A stretch of 64,000 nt of DNA, taken from an uncultured Selenomonas sp. (GTDB lineage Bacteria > Bacillota > Negativicutes > Selenomonadales > Selenomonadaceae). Under the pieces are notes generated by a model. The model made no database searches and was not told the origin of the DNA. It was given only the letters and a program-made list of their open reading frames with translations. Of the stretch, positions 26,727-36,381 are shown piece by piece. The DNA is taken from NCBI GenBank assembly GCA_947167105.1, contig CAMVGU010000001.1, positions 204,552 to 268,551 of the forward strand. The letters run 5' to 3'. Position 1 is the stretch's first letter. Each line of letters opens with the position of its first letter. The position numbers and the translations under genes were made by a program.

Positions 26727-27275
26727 TTACAAGATTTTTTTCAGCTTCTCAATTGCGCGGGACTGGGCTGTCCTGACGCTGCCGCTGCTCATGTTCAGTA
26801 TCGCGGCTATTTCCTGATGACTGAGCCCCGACCAGAAGCGCAGAGTCAGTATCCTCTGCTCCCTCTCCGAGAGACGGCTGATTGCCGCAAGCAGCTCCGC
26901 GCGACCCTCAGAACGCAGCAGCCTGGCTTCCGGGCCTGCCTCCTTTGAGGCCAGGGGGCTGCCTTCGGCTTCAAGAAATTCCTCCCAGGAGACACAGGGC
27001 CTCTTACTGCGAGTATAGTCTACCAGCGCATGGCTGGCAATAGCAAACAGCCAGGTAGAGAAAGCCCCCTTGCTGCTGTCATAATCAGCAAGCTGGCGGT
27101 TCATTTTCAGGAATGTGGTGCTGGTCACATCATCTGCGTCTGCTGCATTCTTCAATCTGGCATAAATGAAGTTATACACCCTGGGAAAAAAATATACATA
27201 TAGTTCCTCAAAGGCTGCCTCATCCCTGACCGCCCGCTGTGCCAGCATACTGTAGTACAAGCTCTGCTCCATCAT
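26727..27275 (-). CDS. ECF-type sigma-70 family RNA polymerase sigma factor
   Basis: A 182-residue sigma factor. Region 2 spans about residues 18-90 (ADADDVTSTTFLKMN, then AFSTWLFAIASHALVDY), and region 4 about 128-180 (LSEREQRILTLRFWSGLSHQE, with the recognition helix in SGSVRTAQSRAIEKL). Its ATG overlaps the stop of the degenerate ABC exporter fragment upstream, so the two were one operon. No membrane anti-sigma factor is adjacent. Its likely targets are the peptide gene or exporter, but this is only positional inference. Confidence 0.85.
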   Translation of the reverse strand: MMEQSLYYSMLAQRAVRDEAAFEELYVYFFPRVYNFIYARLKNAADADDVTSTTFLKMNRQLADYDSSKGAFSTWLFAIASHALVDYTRSKRPCVSWEEFLEAEGSPLASKEAGPEARLLRSEGRAELLAAISRLSEREQRILTLRFWSGLSHQEIAAILNMSSGSVRTAQSRAIEKLKKIL

Positions 27276-27429
27276 GCCACCTGCCTTGCCACTAACTGCG
27301 AGAACAAGCCTCCCGCTGCAACCAGTTCCTCATCTGCCCTGCTCAACAATGCGTCCGTCCTCCAGTACAAGGATGCGGTCAGCATCCCTGATGCAGGCGG
27401 TGCGCCACCACGATGCAGGTGCATTTCAT
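27272..27429 (-). pseudogene. Frameshifted C-terminal remnant of an ABC exporter ATPase
   Basis: Three consecutive frames read as the end of an ABC exporter ATPase: TCIVVAHRLHQG (the switch histidine region), then DADRILVLEDGRIVEQGR, then DEELVAAGGLFSQLVARQVA to a TGA overlapping the sigma-factor ATG. Each change of frame is marked by a TGA. The rest of the transporter is absent: 130 bases upstream there is only A/T-rich sequence and a terminator. Peptide or bacteriocin exporters end this way, consistent with the neighbouring leader-like peptide. Confidence 0.75.
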
Positions 27430-27532
27430 TTTTGTGGCTCCTTTCCGCAGCCAGTAAATAAAAGTAACCCTCCCTAAAGTATTTCTCTTTTCTCCAAAAA
27501 TTCCTCCCTCATGAAAAAAATCTTTGACGCTA

Positions 27533-27567
27533 CCCAAAAAAAACGCCTGCAATGCAGACGCTTTTGG
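27533..27567 (-). terminator. Terminator of the polysaccharide deacetylase gene
   Basis: On the minus strand CGTCTGCA pairs with TGCAGGCG (one G-U pair), followed by eight Ts. Confidence 0.8.
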
Positions 27568-27575
27568 TGCCCCAA

Positions 27576-28433
27576 TCAGGGAACTATCAGCAAACTGGCC
27601 AGGAAATTATGGCCGCTCTTGTTCAGACTCCGCTGCAAATCGTCCAGCGGCCCGAAAATGGGCGCGTAGTTCAGTCGCAGCTTAAAGCGCAGCAGGGTGT
27701 GGTTGTTGCTGCCGAAGATTGGCACGCGATCCATGATTTCCCTGTTTTCCTCCGGGTCTGCCAGTCCGTAGTGAACGGTGAAGGCCGCCCTGTAGCCCGC
27801 CTCATGGGCAATGCGCTCGATTTCCTCATTATAGGAGCCGCAAGGATAGGCGATAAAGCGCACGTCCTTGCCCAGATGCCAGTCCAGGGCCTTCTTGGAG
27901 TCAACGAGCTGACGCCTCAGCTCCTCCTCCGAGCCTGCCGTGGTCAGTTCCATATGGGAAAGGGTATGACTTTCAATTTCCATGACGCCGCTGTCCTGCA
28001 TCTCTTTCGCCTGTGCCCAGGTGAAATAGTTCGGGTAGGTGCCCAAATAGTCCGTAACCGCGAAAATCGTGCCCTTCAGCCCATACTTCTTCAGAATGGG
28101 ATAGGCGTTCTTATAGTTATCCACGTAGCCATCATCAAATGTGATGATGACCGGCTTATCCGGCAGTTCCGTACCATTTTCCCAGGCATCCAGCATCTGG
28201 GCCGGTGTAATGGCATGGTAGCCGTTCTCGGCCAGATAGGCCATCTGCGCCTCGAATTGGTCTACGTGCACGGTCAGCGCATTTTCATCCTTGTCATTGA
28301 TCTGATGATAATTGAGCACTGGCACACCCTCGGCAGCCGAGTGCAGCAACCAGCCAGCACCCACGGCCATCACCACAATTAGCGCCGCCAGAACCAGCAG
28401 GACATTCTTGCATTTGGCAGATATCGATGACAA
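27576..28433 (-). CDS. Membrane-anchored polysaccharide deacetylase, TTG start
   Basis: A 285-residue NodB-type deacetylase that removes acetyl groups from N-acetylglucosamine polymers outside the cytoplasmic membrane. One N-terminal helix (about residues 10-30) anchors it. The catalytic motifs are TFDDGYVDNY (Asp-Asp), HTLSH (the HxxxH metal site) and YPCGSYNEE. The start codon is TTG at 28433, with GGAAGGAAG upstream at a slightly long distance. It is transcribed alone between rarA and the decayed exporter region. The substrate could be peptidoglycan or an exopolysaccharide. Confidence 0.85.
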   Translation of the reverse strand: MSSISAKCKNVLLVLAALIVVMAVGAGWLLHSAAEGVPVLNYHQINDKDENALTVHVDQFEAQMAYLAENGYHAITPAQMLDAWENGTELPDKPVIITFDDGYVDNYKNAYPILKKYGLKGTIFAVTDYLGTYPNYFTWAQAKEMQDSGVMEIESHTLSHMELTTAGSEEELRRQLVDSKKALDWHLGKDVRFIAYPCGSYNEEIERIAHEAGYRAAFTVHYGLADPEENREIMDRVPIFGSNNHTLLRFKLRLNYAPIFGPLDDLQRSLNKSGHNFLASLLIVP

Positions 28434-28529
28434 GATAAATAACTTCCTTCCATGTAAAATTCATGTTTGCAATACATTCACATAATATATACCACAGACC
28501 TGCTCATGTCAAGAAAGAACGCACATCTT

Positions 28530-29867
28530 TCATCCCTGCCAGCCATGCTCACGCTTCCACGCCTTGATTTTTTCCAGGCGCTCCTTGCAGCGGGCCTCTA
28601 CGCCTTGATCGGTAGGCCGGTAGTAAATGCGTCCCTGCAGGGAGTCCGGCAGGCATTGCATATTGGTCAGCTTTTCTTCCGTATCATGGGCATACTGATA
28701 ACCCTTGCCGTAGTCCAGCTCCCGCATCAGCTTGGTCACGCCATTGCGGATGACCAGAGGTACCGGCTCGGCCAGCATGTCCCGCGCATCTTTCCTCGCC
28801 GTAAGATAGGCTGTCTCCATGGCGTTGGACTTCGGTGCCAGTGCCATATATATTACAGCCTCAGTCAGATGCACAGTACACTCGGGCATGCCGATGAAAT
28901 GACAGGCCTGATAAGCGGCAATGGAAAGTTCCAATGCCCTCGGGTCAGCCAGTCCCACATCCTCACTGGCAAAGCGGGTGACACGCCTGGCGATGTAGAG
29001 GGGATCTTCCCCTGCCTCCAGCATGCGGGCCAGCCAGTAAACCGCCGCGTCCGGGTCGGAATTGCGCATGGACTTGTGCAGGGCGGAAATCAGATTGTAA
29101 TGTTCCTCCCCCGATTTGTCGTACAGCAGCGACTTGCCGGACATGCACTGTTCCAGAAGTTCAGGCGTAATGGTCACCACCTCATGGCCTTCCCGCTCCT
29201 CCCGGTCGCCATTGAGCACTACCATTTCCAGCGTAGAGAGTGCGCTGCGGGCATCACCATTGGCAAAAACCGCTATGCCCCGAAGCATCTCCTCTGTCAG
29301 CTCGACCTTTTCTCTGCCGAAGCCCTTGGGGCTATCCAGCGCGTGACGCAGCAGCCCTACAATGTCATCAATGGTCAGGGCTTTCAGCACAAAGACCTTG
29401 CAGCGGGACAAAAGCGCCCCGTTCACCTCGAAAGAAGGATTTTCCGTCGTCGCACCTATCAGTACAATGCTGCCACGCTCCACGAAAGGCAGGAAGGCAT
29501 CCTGCTGGGCCTTGTTGAAGCGATGTATCTCATCCACAAACACGATAGTGCGCACACCAGCCTGACGGTTTTGTTCCGCCTGCTCCATCACTTTGCGGAT
29601 TTCCTTAATTCCGCTAGTGACCGCTGAGAAATTGATAAATTCCGACTGGGTACTGTGGGCTATGATCTGGGCTAAGGTTGTCTTGCCCACACCGGGAGGC
29701 CCCCAGAAAATCATTGAAGCAATCTGATCCTGATCAATCAGGCGGCGCAGAATTTTCCCCGGCCCTACCAGATGTTTTTGCCCGACAAATTCTTCCAGGG
29801 TTTCCGGCCTGAGCCTGGCCGCAAGGGGCTGCGGTGCCTGCCCGGCAAATAATGAATATTCTTCCAT
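28530..29867 (-). CDS. rarA: Replication-associated recombination ATPase RarA (MgsA)
   Basis: A 445-residue AAA+ ATPase of the clamp-loader-like RarA/MgsA family, which acts at stalled replication forks. The N-terminus LAARLRPETLEEFVGQKHL is typical. The Walker A is [13 protein letters not shown] near residue 54, the Walker B IVFVDEIHRFNKAQQDAFLP, and sensor residues lie in IGATTENPSFEVNGALLSR. The C-terminal tetramerisation region includes GMPECTVHLTEAVIYMALAPK. It is flanked by intergenic DNA on both sides and probably transcribed alone. Confidence 0.95.
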   Translation of the reverse strand: MEEYSLFAGQAPQPLAARLRPETLEEFVGQKHLVGPGKILRRLIDQDQIASMIFWGPPGVGKTTLAQIIAHSTQSEFINFSAVTSGIKEIRKVMEQAEQNRQAGVRTIVFVDEIHRFNKAQQDAFLPFVERGSIVLIGATTENPSFEVNGALLSRCKVFVLKALTIDDIVGLLRHALDSPKGFGREKVELTEEMLRGIAVFANGDARSALSTLEMVVLNGDREEREGHEVVTITPELLEQCMSGKSLLYDKSGEEHYNLISALHKSMRNSDPDAAVYWLARMLEAGEDPLYIARRVTRFASEDVGLADPRALELSIAAYQACHFIGMPECTVHLTEAVIYMALAPKSNAMETAYLTARKDARDMLAEPVPLVIRNGVTKLMRELDYGKGYQYAHDTEEKLTNMQCLPDSLQGRIYYRPTDQGVEARCKERLEKIKAWKREHGWQG

Positions 29868-30062
29868 TGCTTATTCCCATCAACGCCAAAAGGCGCCTTC
29901 CGCTCTTTTCTCTTTGTCTTTCCTTTAGATTAGCACAAAACACAGATATTTAACAAACAGTTTTTGAAAAAACTGCTTCTCTGTAATTTGGAAATAAAAG
30001 CAGGACTTTTGATTTCTTTCTTGAATTATACCGTAAGGTTACAATCGGAAGGATGTGATTAT

Positions 30063-31346
30063 TTGAACTGGTATGGATTGGTCAAGAAAAAAAAACATCT
30101 GTATTTGGCTCTGGGCTGCTGTGCTCTGTGTCTGCTGACCACGCTGATCGTACAAACTATTTCTACCAATATCCTCTACGATAATGCCATTGCTTTCGAG
30201 AAGCATTACCTGAAAAGCACCGTGGACACCACCTGCGCACGCATAGATATACTGCGCAAAAAACTGCAAGAGCAGCAACTGGCTGATACCGGCACATTCG
30301 ATGAGGAGAAGATAAAGCAGGATATCATCGGCATTCTGCGGCAAGATTTCTACCAATCTGCAGACAACTATACAGGAGCATATTGCTGGATCAATGCCGT
30401 CCGGGACTATGAGGGTGGCAAGGAATATGCAATGCGCCTGATACACCCGAATCTCAAAGACACAGAAGGCGTCCTGCTCTCTACAGAAACGCAGGACGCC
30501 AAGGGTGACAGGCCCTATCTTACCGAGCTGGAAGGGATAAAACAGCATGGTTCCATCACCTACAGCTATTATTTCAAGGATATGAACTCAGAATCCATCA
30601 CCCAAAAGCTGACATATGCCCGATTGTATGAAGATTACGGCTGGATCATCTGTATGGGCATTCCCTACAATGCTGTATGGGGCGATGTGCTATTCGAGAA
30701 TTCTGCCCTGAAATGGCTTCTGCTCATCAGCTACCTGGTCTCCGTTGGCGGCGTGTTCGTCATAGCATTCTTTCTCTACAAGCAGGCGCGTCAGGAGCGG
30801 CGCGAGCACCGCAATGAGGTCAACAAGCTGCAACGCCAGATTGAATATGACGGTCTGACCAAGGCCAAGAGCCGCATACATGGAGTGACATTGCTGGAGG
30901 ACAGCCTGGAATGTTATCGCCGCACAATGCGCCATGATGTAATCGCCATGTTTGATCTGGATCACTTCAAGGCTGTCAATGACAACTACGGCCATGAATT
31001 CGGGGACTATGTGCTCAAGGAAGTCGTGGCGACCATCAGCCAAAACATCCGCAGCGGTGACACACTGATACGCTGGGGCGGTGATGAATTCGTGCTGATC
31101 CTCTCTGCGGCAGCGCCCCAGCACATACAGCACATATTGAAAAAGCTGAATCTTTGCATCCGTAACCGGGAATTTGCCACTAAGGATGGCAAGATAGTAC
31201 CTATCACTATTTCCATTGGTGCGAGCTGCTTCCAGCCGGAAGATACGAACATAGAAGCCGTAATGTCCCGCGCTGATATCGCGCTGTACAAAGCCAAGTA
31301 TAAACGTGATACATACTATGTATACGATGGAACAGATATCACTTGA
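30063..31346 (+). CDS. Diguanylate cyclase with extracytoplasmic Cache-type sensor
   Basis: A membrane protein of 427 residues predicted to make cyclic di-GMP. A transmembrane helix (about residues 14-34) is followed by an extracytoplasmic sensor with the cache-like pattern YTGAYCWINA...GGKEYAMRLIHPN and YGWIICMGIPY, a second helix near 220-245, and a GGDEF domain. The active-site GGDEF is intact at about residue 338, and an RSGD inhibitory site lies five residues before it. The best start is TTG at 30063 behind GGAAGGATG; an upstream TTG at 29964 in the same frame lacks a site. It is monocistronic. Confidence 0.9.
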   Translation: MNWYGLVKKKKHLYLALGCCALCLLTTLIVQTISTNILYDNAIAFEKHYLKSTVDTTCARIDILRKKLQEQQLADTGTFDEEKIKQDIIGILRQDFYQSADNYTGAYCWINAVRDYEGGKEYAMRLIHPNLKDTEGVLLSTETQDAKGDRPYLTELEGIKQHGSITYSYYFKDMNSESITQKLTYARLYEDYGWIICMGIPYNAVWGDVLFENSALKWLLLISYLVSVGGVFVIAFFLYKQARQERREHRNEVNKLQRQIEYDGLTKAKSRIHGVTLLEDSLECYRRTMRHDVIAMFDLDHFKAVNDNYGHEFGDYVLKEVVATISQNIRSGDTLIRWGGDEFVLILSAAAPQHIQHILKKLNLCIRNREFATKDGKIVPITISIGASCFQPEDTNIEAVMSRADIALYKAKYKRDTYYVYDGTDIT

Positions 31347-31380
31347 AAAGAGCCATGACATTTTCTGTCACGGCTCTTTC
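31347..31380. terminator. Terminator between diguanylate cyclase and engB
   Basis: AGAGCCATGACA pairs with TGTCACGGCTCT (one mismatch) around TTTTC. A and T runs on the two sides allow use in both directions. Confidence 0.8.
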
Positions 31381-31387
31381 GCTGTAC

Positions 31388-32035
31388 CTAAGCCTCTCCT
31401 GCTTCCTGCAGGGATTCTGCAATGACCTCCAGTAATTCGGTGCGCCCGTCTCCCTTTAGGGAAGAATAGGGCAGCACCGGCAAATCAGCTACCCCCAGGG
31501 CACGGCGAATAGCTGCCACCTGCTTCTGGCGGGCGGTCTTACCCAGCTTATCCGCTTTGGTAGCTATGACCAGCACCGGCAGGCCATGCTGCACCAGCCA
31601 CTGAAACCTCTCAATATCGGAGGCCATCGGCTCATGGCGTATATCGAGCAGCTGGCAGACAAAGACCAGGTTCCTGGAAGTCAGCAAATATTCCTCAATG
31701 AACTTCGACCAGATTTTCCGTTTCTCGCGGCCGGTTCTCGCATAGCCATAGCCCGGCAGGTCTACCAGGTAAAAGGAGCGGCGCTGCTCCTCTCCCGCCA
31801 GCTTTGCGCCCAGCTCATAGAAATTTATGGTCTGGGTCTTGCCAGGCTGGGAGGACACCCTGGCCAATCCCTTCATGCGCGTCAGGGAATTGATGAGCGA
31901 GGACTTGCCGACATTTGAGCGCCCCATAAAGACAACTTCCGGCAGCCCGGTCTCAGGATACTGCTCCTTTTTGACCGCAGAGGTGATATAATGCCCCTGG
32001 GTTATGATAATTTTTTCCGTTTGCGTATCAGGCAC
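31388..32035 (-). CDS. engB: Ribosome biogenesis GTPase EngB (YsxC/YihA), GTG start
   Basis: A 215-residue small GTPase needed for 50S subunit assembly. G1 is GRSNVGKSSLIN, G3 DLPGYGYA and G4 ATKADKL. I start at the GTG at 32035, which has AGGAGGTG five bases upstream; the frame is open back to a TTG at 32065 within the ribosome-site region. It follows lon by 31 bases, the usual Firmicutes arrangement, and its transcript ends at the bidirectional hairpin downstream. Confidence 0.95.
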   Translation of the reverse strand: MPDTQTEKIIITQGHYITSAVKKEQYPETGLPEVVFMGRSNVGKSSLINSLTRMKGLARVSSQPGKTQTINFYELGAKLAGEEQRRSFYLVDLPGYGYARTGREKRKIWSKFIEEYLLTSRNLVFVCQLLDIRHEPMASDIERFQWLVQHGLPVLVIATKADKLGKTARQKQVAAIRRALGVADLPVLPYSSLKGDGRTELLEVIAESLQEAGEA

Positions 32036-32066
32036 ACAGCCACCTCCTGCAGCAATTTGCTGCAAC

Positions 32067-34376
32067 TCACTGAAGCAGGGCTGTCTTCAGCACCTGATCC
32101 ATATTCTCAACAGGCACGAATTCCAGCTTATCCCGCACTGCTTCCGGTATATCCTCTATATCCCGTTCATTTTCTTTCGGCAGGATAATAGTCTTCATGC
32201 CCTCACGGTAAGCAGCCAGTACCTTTTCCTTCAGCCCGCCAATTGGCAGTACATTGCCCCGCAGGGTAATTTCCCCGGTCATCGCCACATCACTCCTGAC
32301 CTTCTGGCCTGTCAGGGCTGAAATCATGGCAGTGGCCATGGTAATACCGGCAGAGGGACCGTCCTTGGGGATAGCTCCTTCCGGCAGATGAATGTGAATA
32401 TCATCCTTTTCGTAGAAATCATCGGCCAGGCCCAGCTTCTTGGCACGGCTGCGGATATAGGTAAGCCCGGCCTGGGCCGATTCCTGCATTACATCACCGA
32501 GCTGCCCGGTGAGGATCAGCTTGCCCTTGCCCTTCAGCACCGTAGCCTCCGTGGGCAGGATATCACCGCCCACCTCAGTCCAGGCCATACCGGTGGCAAC
32601 ACCGGCCTGGGGCTTCTTCTCAGCCTTCGTTTCCAGGAATTTCGGACGGCCGAGGAAGTCCCTGAGATTCTTCCTGGTAACTTTAATGGGCGGCTCCTCA
32701 CCTTCCACTATCTTACGTGCAGCCTTGCGACATGCCTGGCCGATTACACGCTCCAGCTCCCGTACCCCCGCCTCACGGGTATATTCCTGGATTATCTTCT
32801 GCAATACTCCCGCTCCCAGGGAAATATCCCTGGCTTTCAGGCCGTTCTGTTCCCGCTGGCGTCCCACAAGATAGCGTTTCGCAATTTCCAGTTTTTCAAG
32901 CTCCGTGTAACTGGTCAGCGTGATAACCTCCATGCGGTCGCGCAAAGCGCGGGGAATCGTGCTGAGATTATTCGCAGTGACAATCCACATGACCTTGGAA
33001 AGATCAAAGGGCAACTCAATATAATGATCACTGAAAGTTGAATTTTGCGCCGGATCCAGCACCTCCAACAAAGCCGCCCCCGGATCACCATGGTAATCAG
33101 TGGAAAGCTTATCCACCTCATCCAGCAGGAAAACGGGGTTTTTCGTGCCGATGTTTCTCAGGCTCTCGATAATGCGGCCCGGCATTGCGCCGATATAGGT
33201 GCGGCGGTGCCCCCGGATTTCCGCCTCATCGCGTATGCCTCCCAGAGATGCCCGCACGAACTCCCGGCCGGTGGCCTTCGCCACCGAACTGGCCAGGGAG
33301 GTCTTGCCGACGCCGGGAGGCCCCACCAGGCAAAGAATCGGTGCCCGCTTATCTTCTGCCAGTTGCTGTACTGCCAGATAATCCAGGATACGATCCTTGA
33401 CCTTCGTCAGCCCATAATGATCACTGTCCAGGATTTTCTTGGCCTCGGCTATGTCCATCCGATCCTCGGATTCCTTGCTCCAGGGCAGGTCGAACAGCCA
33501 ATCCAGATATGTGCGAATAACACCTGCCTCGGAATTCATGTTGCTCATGCTTTCCAGGCGCTTTAGCTCCTTATCAATGGTTTTCTGCACATTTTCCGGG
33601 TAGGCACCTTCCTTCAGGCGTTTCCTGTATTCCTCTATTTCCTCGGTACGATCGTCCTTGTCGCCCAGTTCCTTATGGATGGCCTTAATCTGCTCGCGAA
33701 GATAAAAATCCTTCTGGACTTTATCCATCTGCTTACGAACCTGCACACCGATCTTGTGCTCCATCTTCATGATTTCAAGCTCGTGGGCCAGAACACCGTA
33801 GAGTTTTTCAAGCCTGGCCTTCACATCAATGCAGGACAGCAGCTCCTGCCTGGTTGACAGCTTCAGGTTCAGATGGCTGGCAATCAGATCTGCCAGACGG
33901 CCTGCATCATCAATGATTGCGACGGATACCAGCGTTTCCGCCGGAATCTTCTTCGAGAGCTTCACCCACTCCTCAAATTCATGGCCGACACCGCGAGCCA
34001 GTGCCTCCATCTCCATCGAGCTGTCGATCTGATCCTGAAATTCTTCAATCTCGACCTCATCATAGTGCTCCAGTGCACTAAACTCCTGGATGACAGCGCG
34101 GTGCAGTCCCTCGACCAGCACCCTGATGGTACCGCCCGGCATCTTCAGCAGTTGGCGTACTTCTGCAACTGTGCCAACGTCATACAAGTCCTTAAAATTC
34201 GGCTCATCTATTTCTGCGTCCTTCTGTGCCACCAGCATGATCAGTCGATTATCGACCATTGCCTGCTCCAAGGCAGCTACGGAGCGCTCCCGCCCTACAT
34301 CCAGATGGATAATCATATAGGGAAAGACCGTCATTCCTCTCAGCGGCAGCAATGGAACTGTTCTTGTTTCCGCCAT
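32067..34376 (-). CDS. lon: ATP-dependent protease La (Lon)
   Basis: A 769-residue LonA-type cytoplasmic AAA+ protease for damaged and regulatory proteins. It has the N-terminal substrate domain ([15 protein letters not shown]), a long coiled coil, Walker [16 protein letters not shown] near residue 350, and the C-terminal serine protease domain with the catalytic Ser in [12 protein letters not shown] and Lys in [10 protein letters not shown]. It starts about 80 bases after clpX, separated from it by a strong terminator, so it may have its own promoter in that gap. engB follows. Confidence 0.97.
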   Translation of the reverse strand: MAETRTVPLLPLRGMTVFPYMIIHLDVGRERSVAALEQAMVDNRLIMLVAQKDAEIDEPNFKDLYDVGTVAEVRQLLKMPGGTIRVLVEGLHRAVIQEFSALEHYDEVEIEEFQDQIDSSMEMEALARGVGHEFEEWVKLSKKIPAETLVSVAIIDDAGRLADLIASHLNLKLSTRQELLSCIDVKARLEKLYGVLAHELEIMKMEHKIGVQVRKQMDKVQKDFYLREQIKAIHKELGDKDDRTEEIEEYRKRLKEGAYPENVQKTIDKELKRLESMSNMNSEAGVIRTYLDWLFDLPWSKESEDRMDIAEAKKILDSDHYGLTKVKDRILDYLAVQQLAEDKRAPILCLVGPPGVGKTSLASSVAKATGREFVRASLGGIRDEAEIRGHRRTYIGAMPGRIIESLRNIGTKNPVFLLDEVDKLSTDYHGDPGAALLEVLDPAQNSTFSDHYIELPFDLSKVMWIVTANNLSTIPRALRDRMEVITLTSYTELEKLEIAKRYLVGRQREQNGLKARDISLGAGVLQKIIQEYTREAGVRELERVIGQACRKAARKIVEGEEPPIKVTRKNLRDFLGRPKFLETKAEKKPQAGVATGMAWTEVGGDILPTEATVLKGKGKLILTGQLGDVMQESAQAGLTYIRSRAKKLGLADDFYEKDDIHIHLPEGAIPKDGPSAGITMATAMISALTGQKVRSDVAMTGEITLRGNVLPIGGLKEKVLAAYREGMKTIILPKENERDIEDIPEAVRDKLEFVPVENMDQVLKTALLQ

Positions 34377-34409
34377 CTATCGCGCCCCCAATCAATCTAT
34401 GCTTTCAGT

Positions 34410-34448
34410 GAAAAACAAGGCGCTGCCGAAGGCAGCGCCTTGTTTTTC
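34410..34448 (-). terminator. Terminator between clpX and lon
   Basis: A perfect 18-base stem (34410-34427 with 34431-34448) with a three-base loop, ending in five Ts. It separates tig-clpP-clpX from lon-engB. Confidence 0.9.
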
Positions 34449-34453
34449 ATGCC

Positions 34454-35719
34454 TCACGCTGAGGCTTCTTTACCGCCTTTGGCAGACTGATCCAAGCTAA
34501 GGACAGGATCCTTATGATTAGTGACAGTTTCCTTAGTTACCTTGCATGCCTTGACACCATCTACAGACGGTACTTCATACATCACATTGCGCATGATGGA
34601 TTCCAGAATGGAGCGAAGCCCACGGGCACCAGTCTTGCGCTTCAATGCTTCTTTCGCGATTTGGCGCAGAGCCTCATCCTCGAAGGACAGTTTCACCCCA
34701 TCCATATCCAGCAAACGCTGGTACTGCTTGACCAGCGCGTTCTTCGGCTGGGTAAGGATGCTGATCAGCGTATCCTCATCCAAAGAGTCAAGCGTCACCA
34801 CTATCGGCAAACGCCCGATAAATTCAGGAATCAAGCCGTTTTTCAGCAGATCCTCCGGCAAGACTTTGCTGAGAATCTCGCCGATGTTGCGCTGCTTACG
34901 GGACTTAATCTGCGCCCCGAAGCCCATCTGGCTCTTGCCCAGACGCGATTCTATGACCTTGTCGATACCATCAAAGGCACCGCCGCAGATAAACAGTATA
35001 TTGGTTGTATCAATCTGGATAAGCTCCTGATGCGGATGCTTGCGCCCGCCCTGGGGGGGCACAGAGGCTGTCGTGCCTTCCAGGATCTTCAACAGAGCCT
35101 GCTGCACGCCCTCCCCCGAAACATCACGGGTGATGGAGGGGTTTTCGGACTTACGGGCTATCTTGTCGATTTCGTCGATGTAGATAATGCCCCGCTCAGC
35201 TTTCTCCACATCATAATCTGCAGCCTGTATAAGCTTCAGCAGAATATTTTCCACGTCCTCGCCCACATAGCCAGCCTCAGTCAGTGCCGTTGCGTCCGCA
35301 ATGGCAAAAGGCACATTGAGTATCTTCGCCAGTGTCTGGGCCAACAAGGTCTTGCCGCTGCCGGTGGGGCCGAGCATCAGGATGTTGGACTTTTGCAGTT
35401 CCACCTCATCGCCCTTACCCTGCCCTATGTTGATGCGCTTGTAGTGGTTATAAACAGCCACCGACAGGGTCTTTTTGGCCTCGTCCTGGCCGATGACGTA
35501 CTGATCCAGGATAGCGCGGATGTCCTTCGGTTTCGGGACGTCCTTCAGCTCTACCTCAACGTCCTCGCTGAACTCCTCCTCGATAATTTCGTTACAGAGC
35601 TCAATACATTCATCACAAATGTAGACGCCCGGTCCGGCCACAAGTTTCCTGACCTGTTCCTGCGTCTTGCCGCAGAATGAACACTTCAGCTGACCCTTTT
35701 CATCCCCAAACTTCAGCAT
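34454..35719 (-). CDS. clpX: ATP-dependent Clp protease ATP-binding subunit ClpX
   Basis: The 421-residue unfoldase that recognises tagged proteins and feeds them to ClpP. The N-terminal zinc-binding domain has CSFCGKTQ and CDECIELC. Walker A is [13 protein letters not shown] near residue 115, Walker [12 protein letters not shown], and the ClpP-contacting loop is the IGF-type motif QMGFGAQ. It starts 11 bases after clpP and ends at a strong terminator, in the standard tig-clpP-clpX order. Confidence 0.97.
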   Translation of the reverse strand: MLKFGDEKGQLKCSFCGKTQEQVRKLVAGPGVYICDECIELCNEIIEEEFSEDVEVELKDVPKPKDIRAILDQYVIGQDEAKKTLSVAVYNHYKRINIGQGKGDEVELQKSNILMLGPTGSGKTLLAQTLAKILNVPFAIADATALTEAGYVGEDVENILLKLIQAADYDVEKAERGIIYIDEIDKIARKSENPSITRDVSGEGVQQALLKILEGTTASVPPQGGRKHPHQELIQIDTTNILFICGGAFDGIDKVIESRLGKSQMGFGAQIKSRKQRNIGEILSKVLPEDLLKNGLIPEFIGRLPIVVTLDSLDEDTLISILTQPKNALVKQYQRLLDMDGVKLSFEDEALRQIAKEALKRKTGARGLRSILESIMRNVMYEVPSVDGVKACKVTKETVTNHKDPVLSLDQSAKGGKEASA

Positions 35720-35730
35720 GACATCACCCC

Positions 35731-36339
35731 CTATTCCTTAGCGGACTTGCTGCCCTTCTTCTGACGCGTGATAACCTCGTCGATCAGGCCATAAGCCTTA
35801 GCTTCCTCAGCAGTCATGAAATTATCTCTCTCAGTATCCTGCACGACCTTCTCACGTTCCTGACCGGTGTGTTTCACCAGGATATCATTGCCGACTTCGC
35901 GCAAACGCAGGATTTCCTTGGCCTGAATCTGGATATCAGTGGACTGGCCCTGAGCACCGCCCAAGGGCTGATGAATCATGATTCGTGCCTGAGGCAAGGC
36001 ATAGCGCTTGCCCTTAGCGCCTGCAGTCAGGAGCAGGGAACCCATGCTAGCCGCCTGGCCGATGCAAATGGTCGATACGTCAGGCTTGATATACTGCATT
36101 GTATCGTAAATAGCAAGCCCTGCCGTCACAACGCCGCCCGGGCTGTTGATGTAGAGATGTATGTCCTTGTCCGGATCTTCCGACTCCAGGAACAACATCT
36201 GCGCCACAACCACATTGGCCACATTGTCATCAATAGGGCCGCCGAGGAAGATAATGCGGTCTTTCAGCAAACGGGAATAAATATCATACGCCCGTTCGCC
36301 ACGATTGGACCGCTCAACCACCATTGGTACATAACTCAT
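35731..36339 (-). CDS. clpP: ATP-dependent Clp protease proteolytic subunit ClpP
   Basis: The 202-residue serine protease core of ClpXP. The catalytic triad is visible: Ser in [11 protein letters not shown], His in [10 protein letters not shown] and Asp in DTERDNFM. I use the ATG at 36339 (MSYVPMVVE), which matches the usual N-terminus and has a G-rich site upstream; the open frame runs 12 codons further. It lies 42 bases after tig and 11 before clpX. Confidence 0.97.
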   Translation of the reverse strand: MSYVPMVVERSNRGERAYDIYSRLLKDRIIFLGGPIDDNVANVVVAQMLFLESEDPDKDIHLYINSPGGVVTAGLAIYDTMQYIKPDVSTICIGQAASMGSLLLTAGAKGKRYALPQARIMIHQPLGGAQGQSTDIQIQAKEILRLREVGNDILVKHTGQEREKVVQDTERDNFMTAEEAKAYGLIDEVITRQKKGSKSAKE

Positions 36340-36381
36340 TTGTCTACCCCCCAATAGGGAATTATGGATGGACACCTAAGC

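Noticed and set aside
28467..29627. 386-codon plus-strand frame
   Set aside because: Antisense to rarA. No family pattern; rarA is certain.
29964..30062. N-terminal extension of the diguanylate cyclase
   Set aside because: The TTG at 29964 has no ribosome site, and the peptide it adds would precede the membrane helix without resembling a domain; the TTG at 30063 has GGAAGGATG upstream.
34514..35680. 388-codon plus-strand frame
   Set aside because: Antisense to clpX. Long only because of the codon composition of the real gene.
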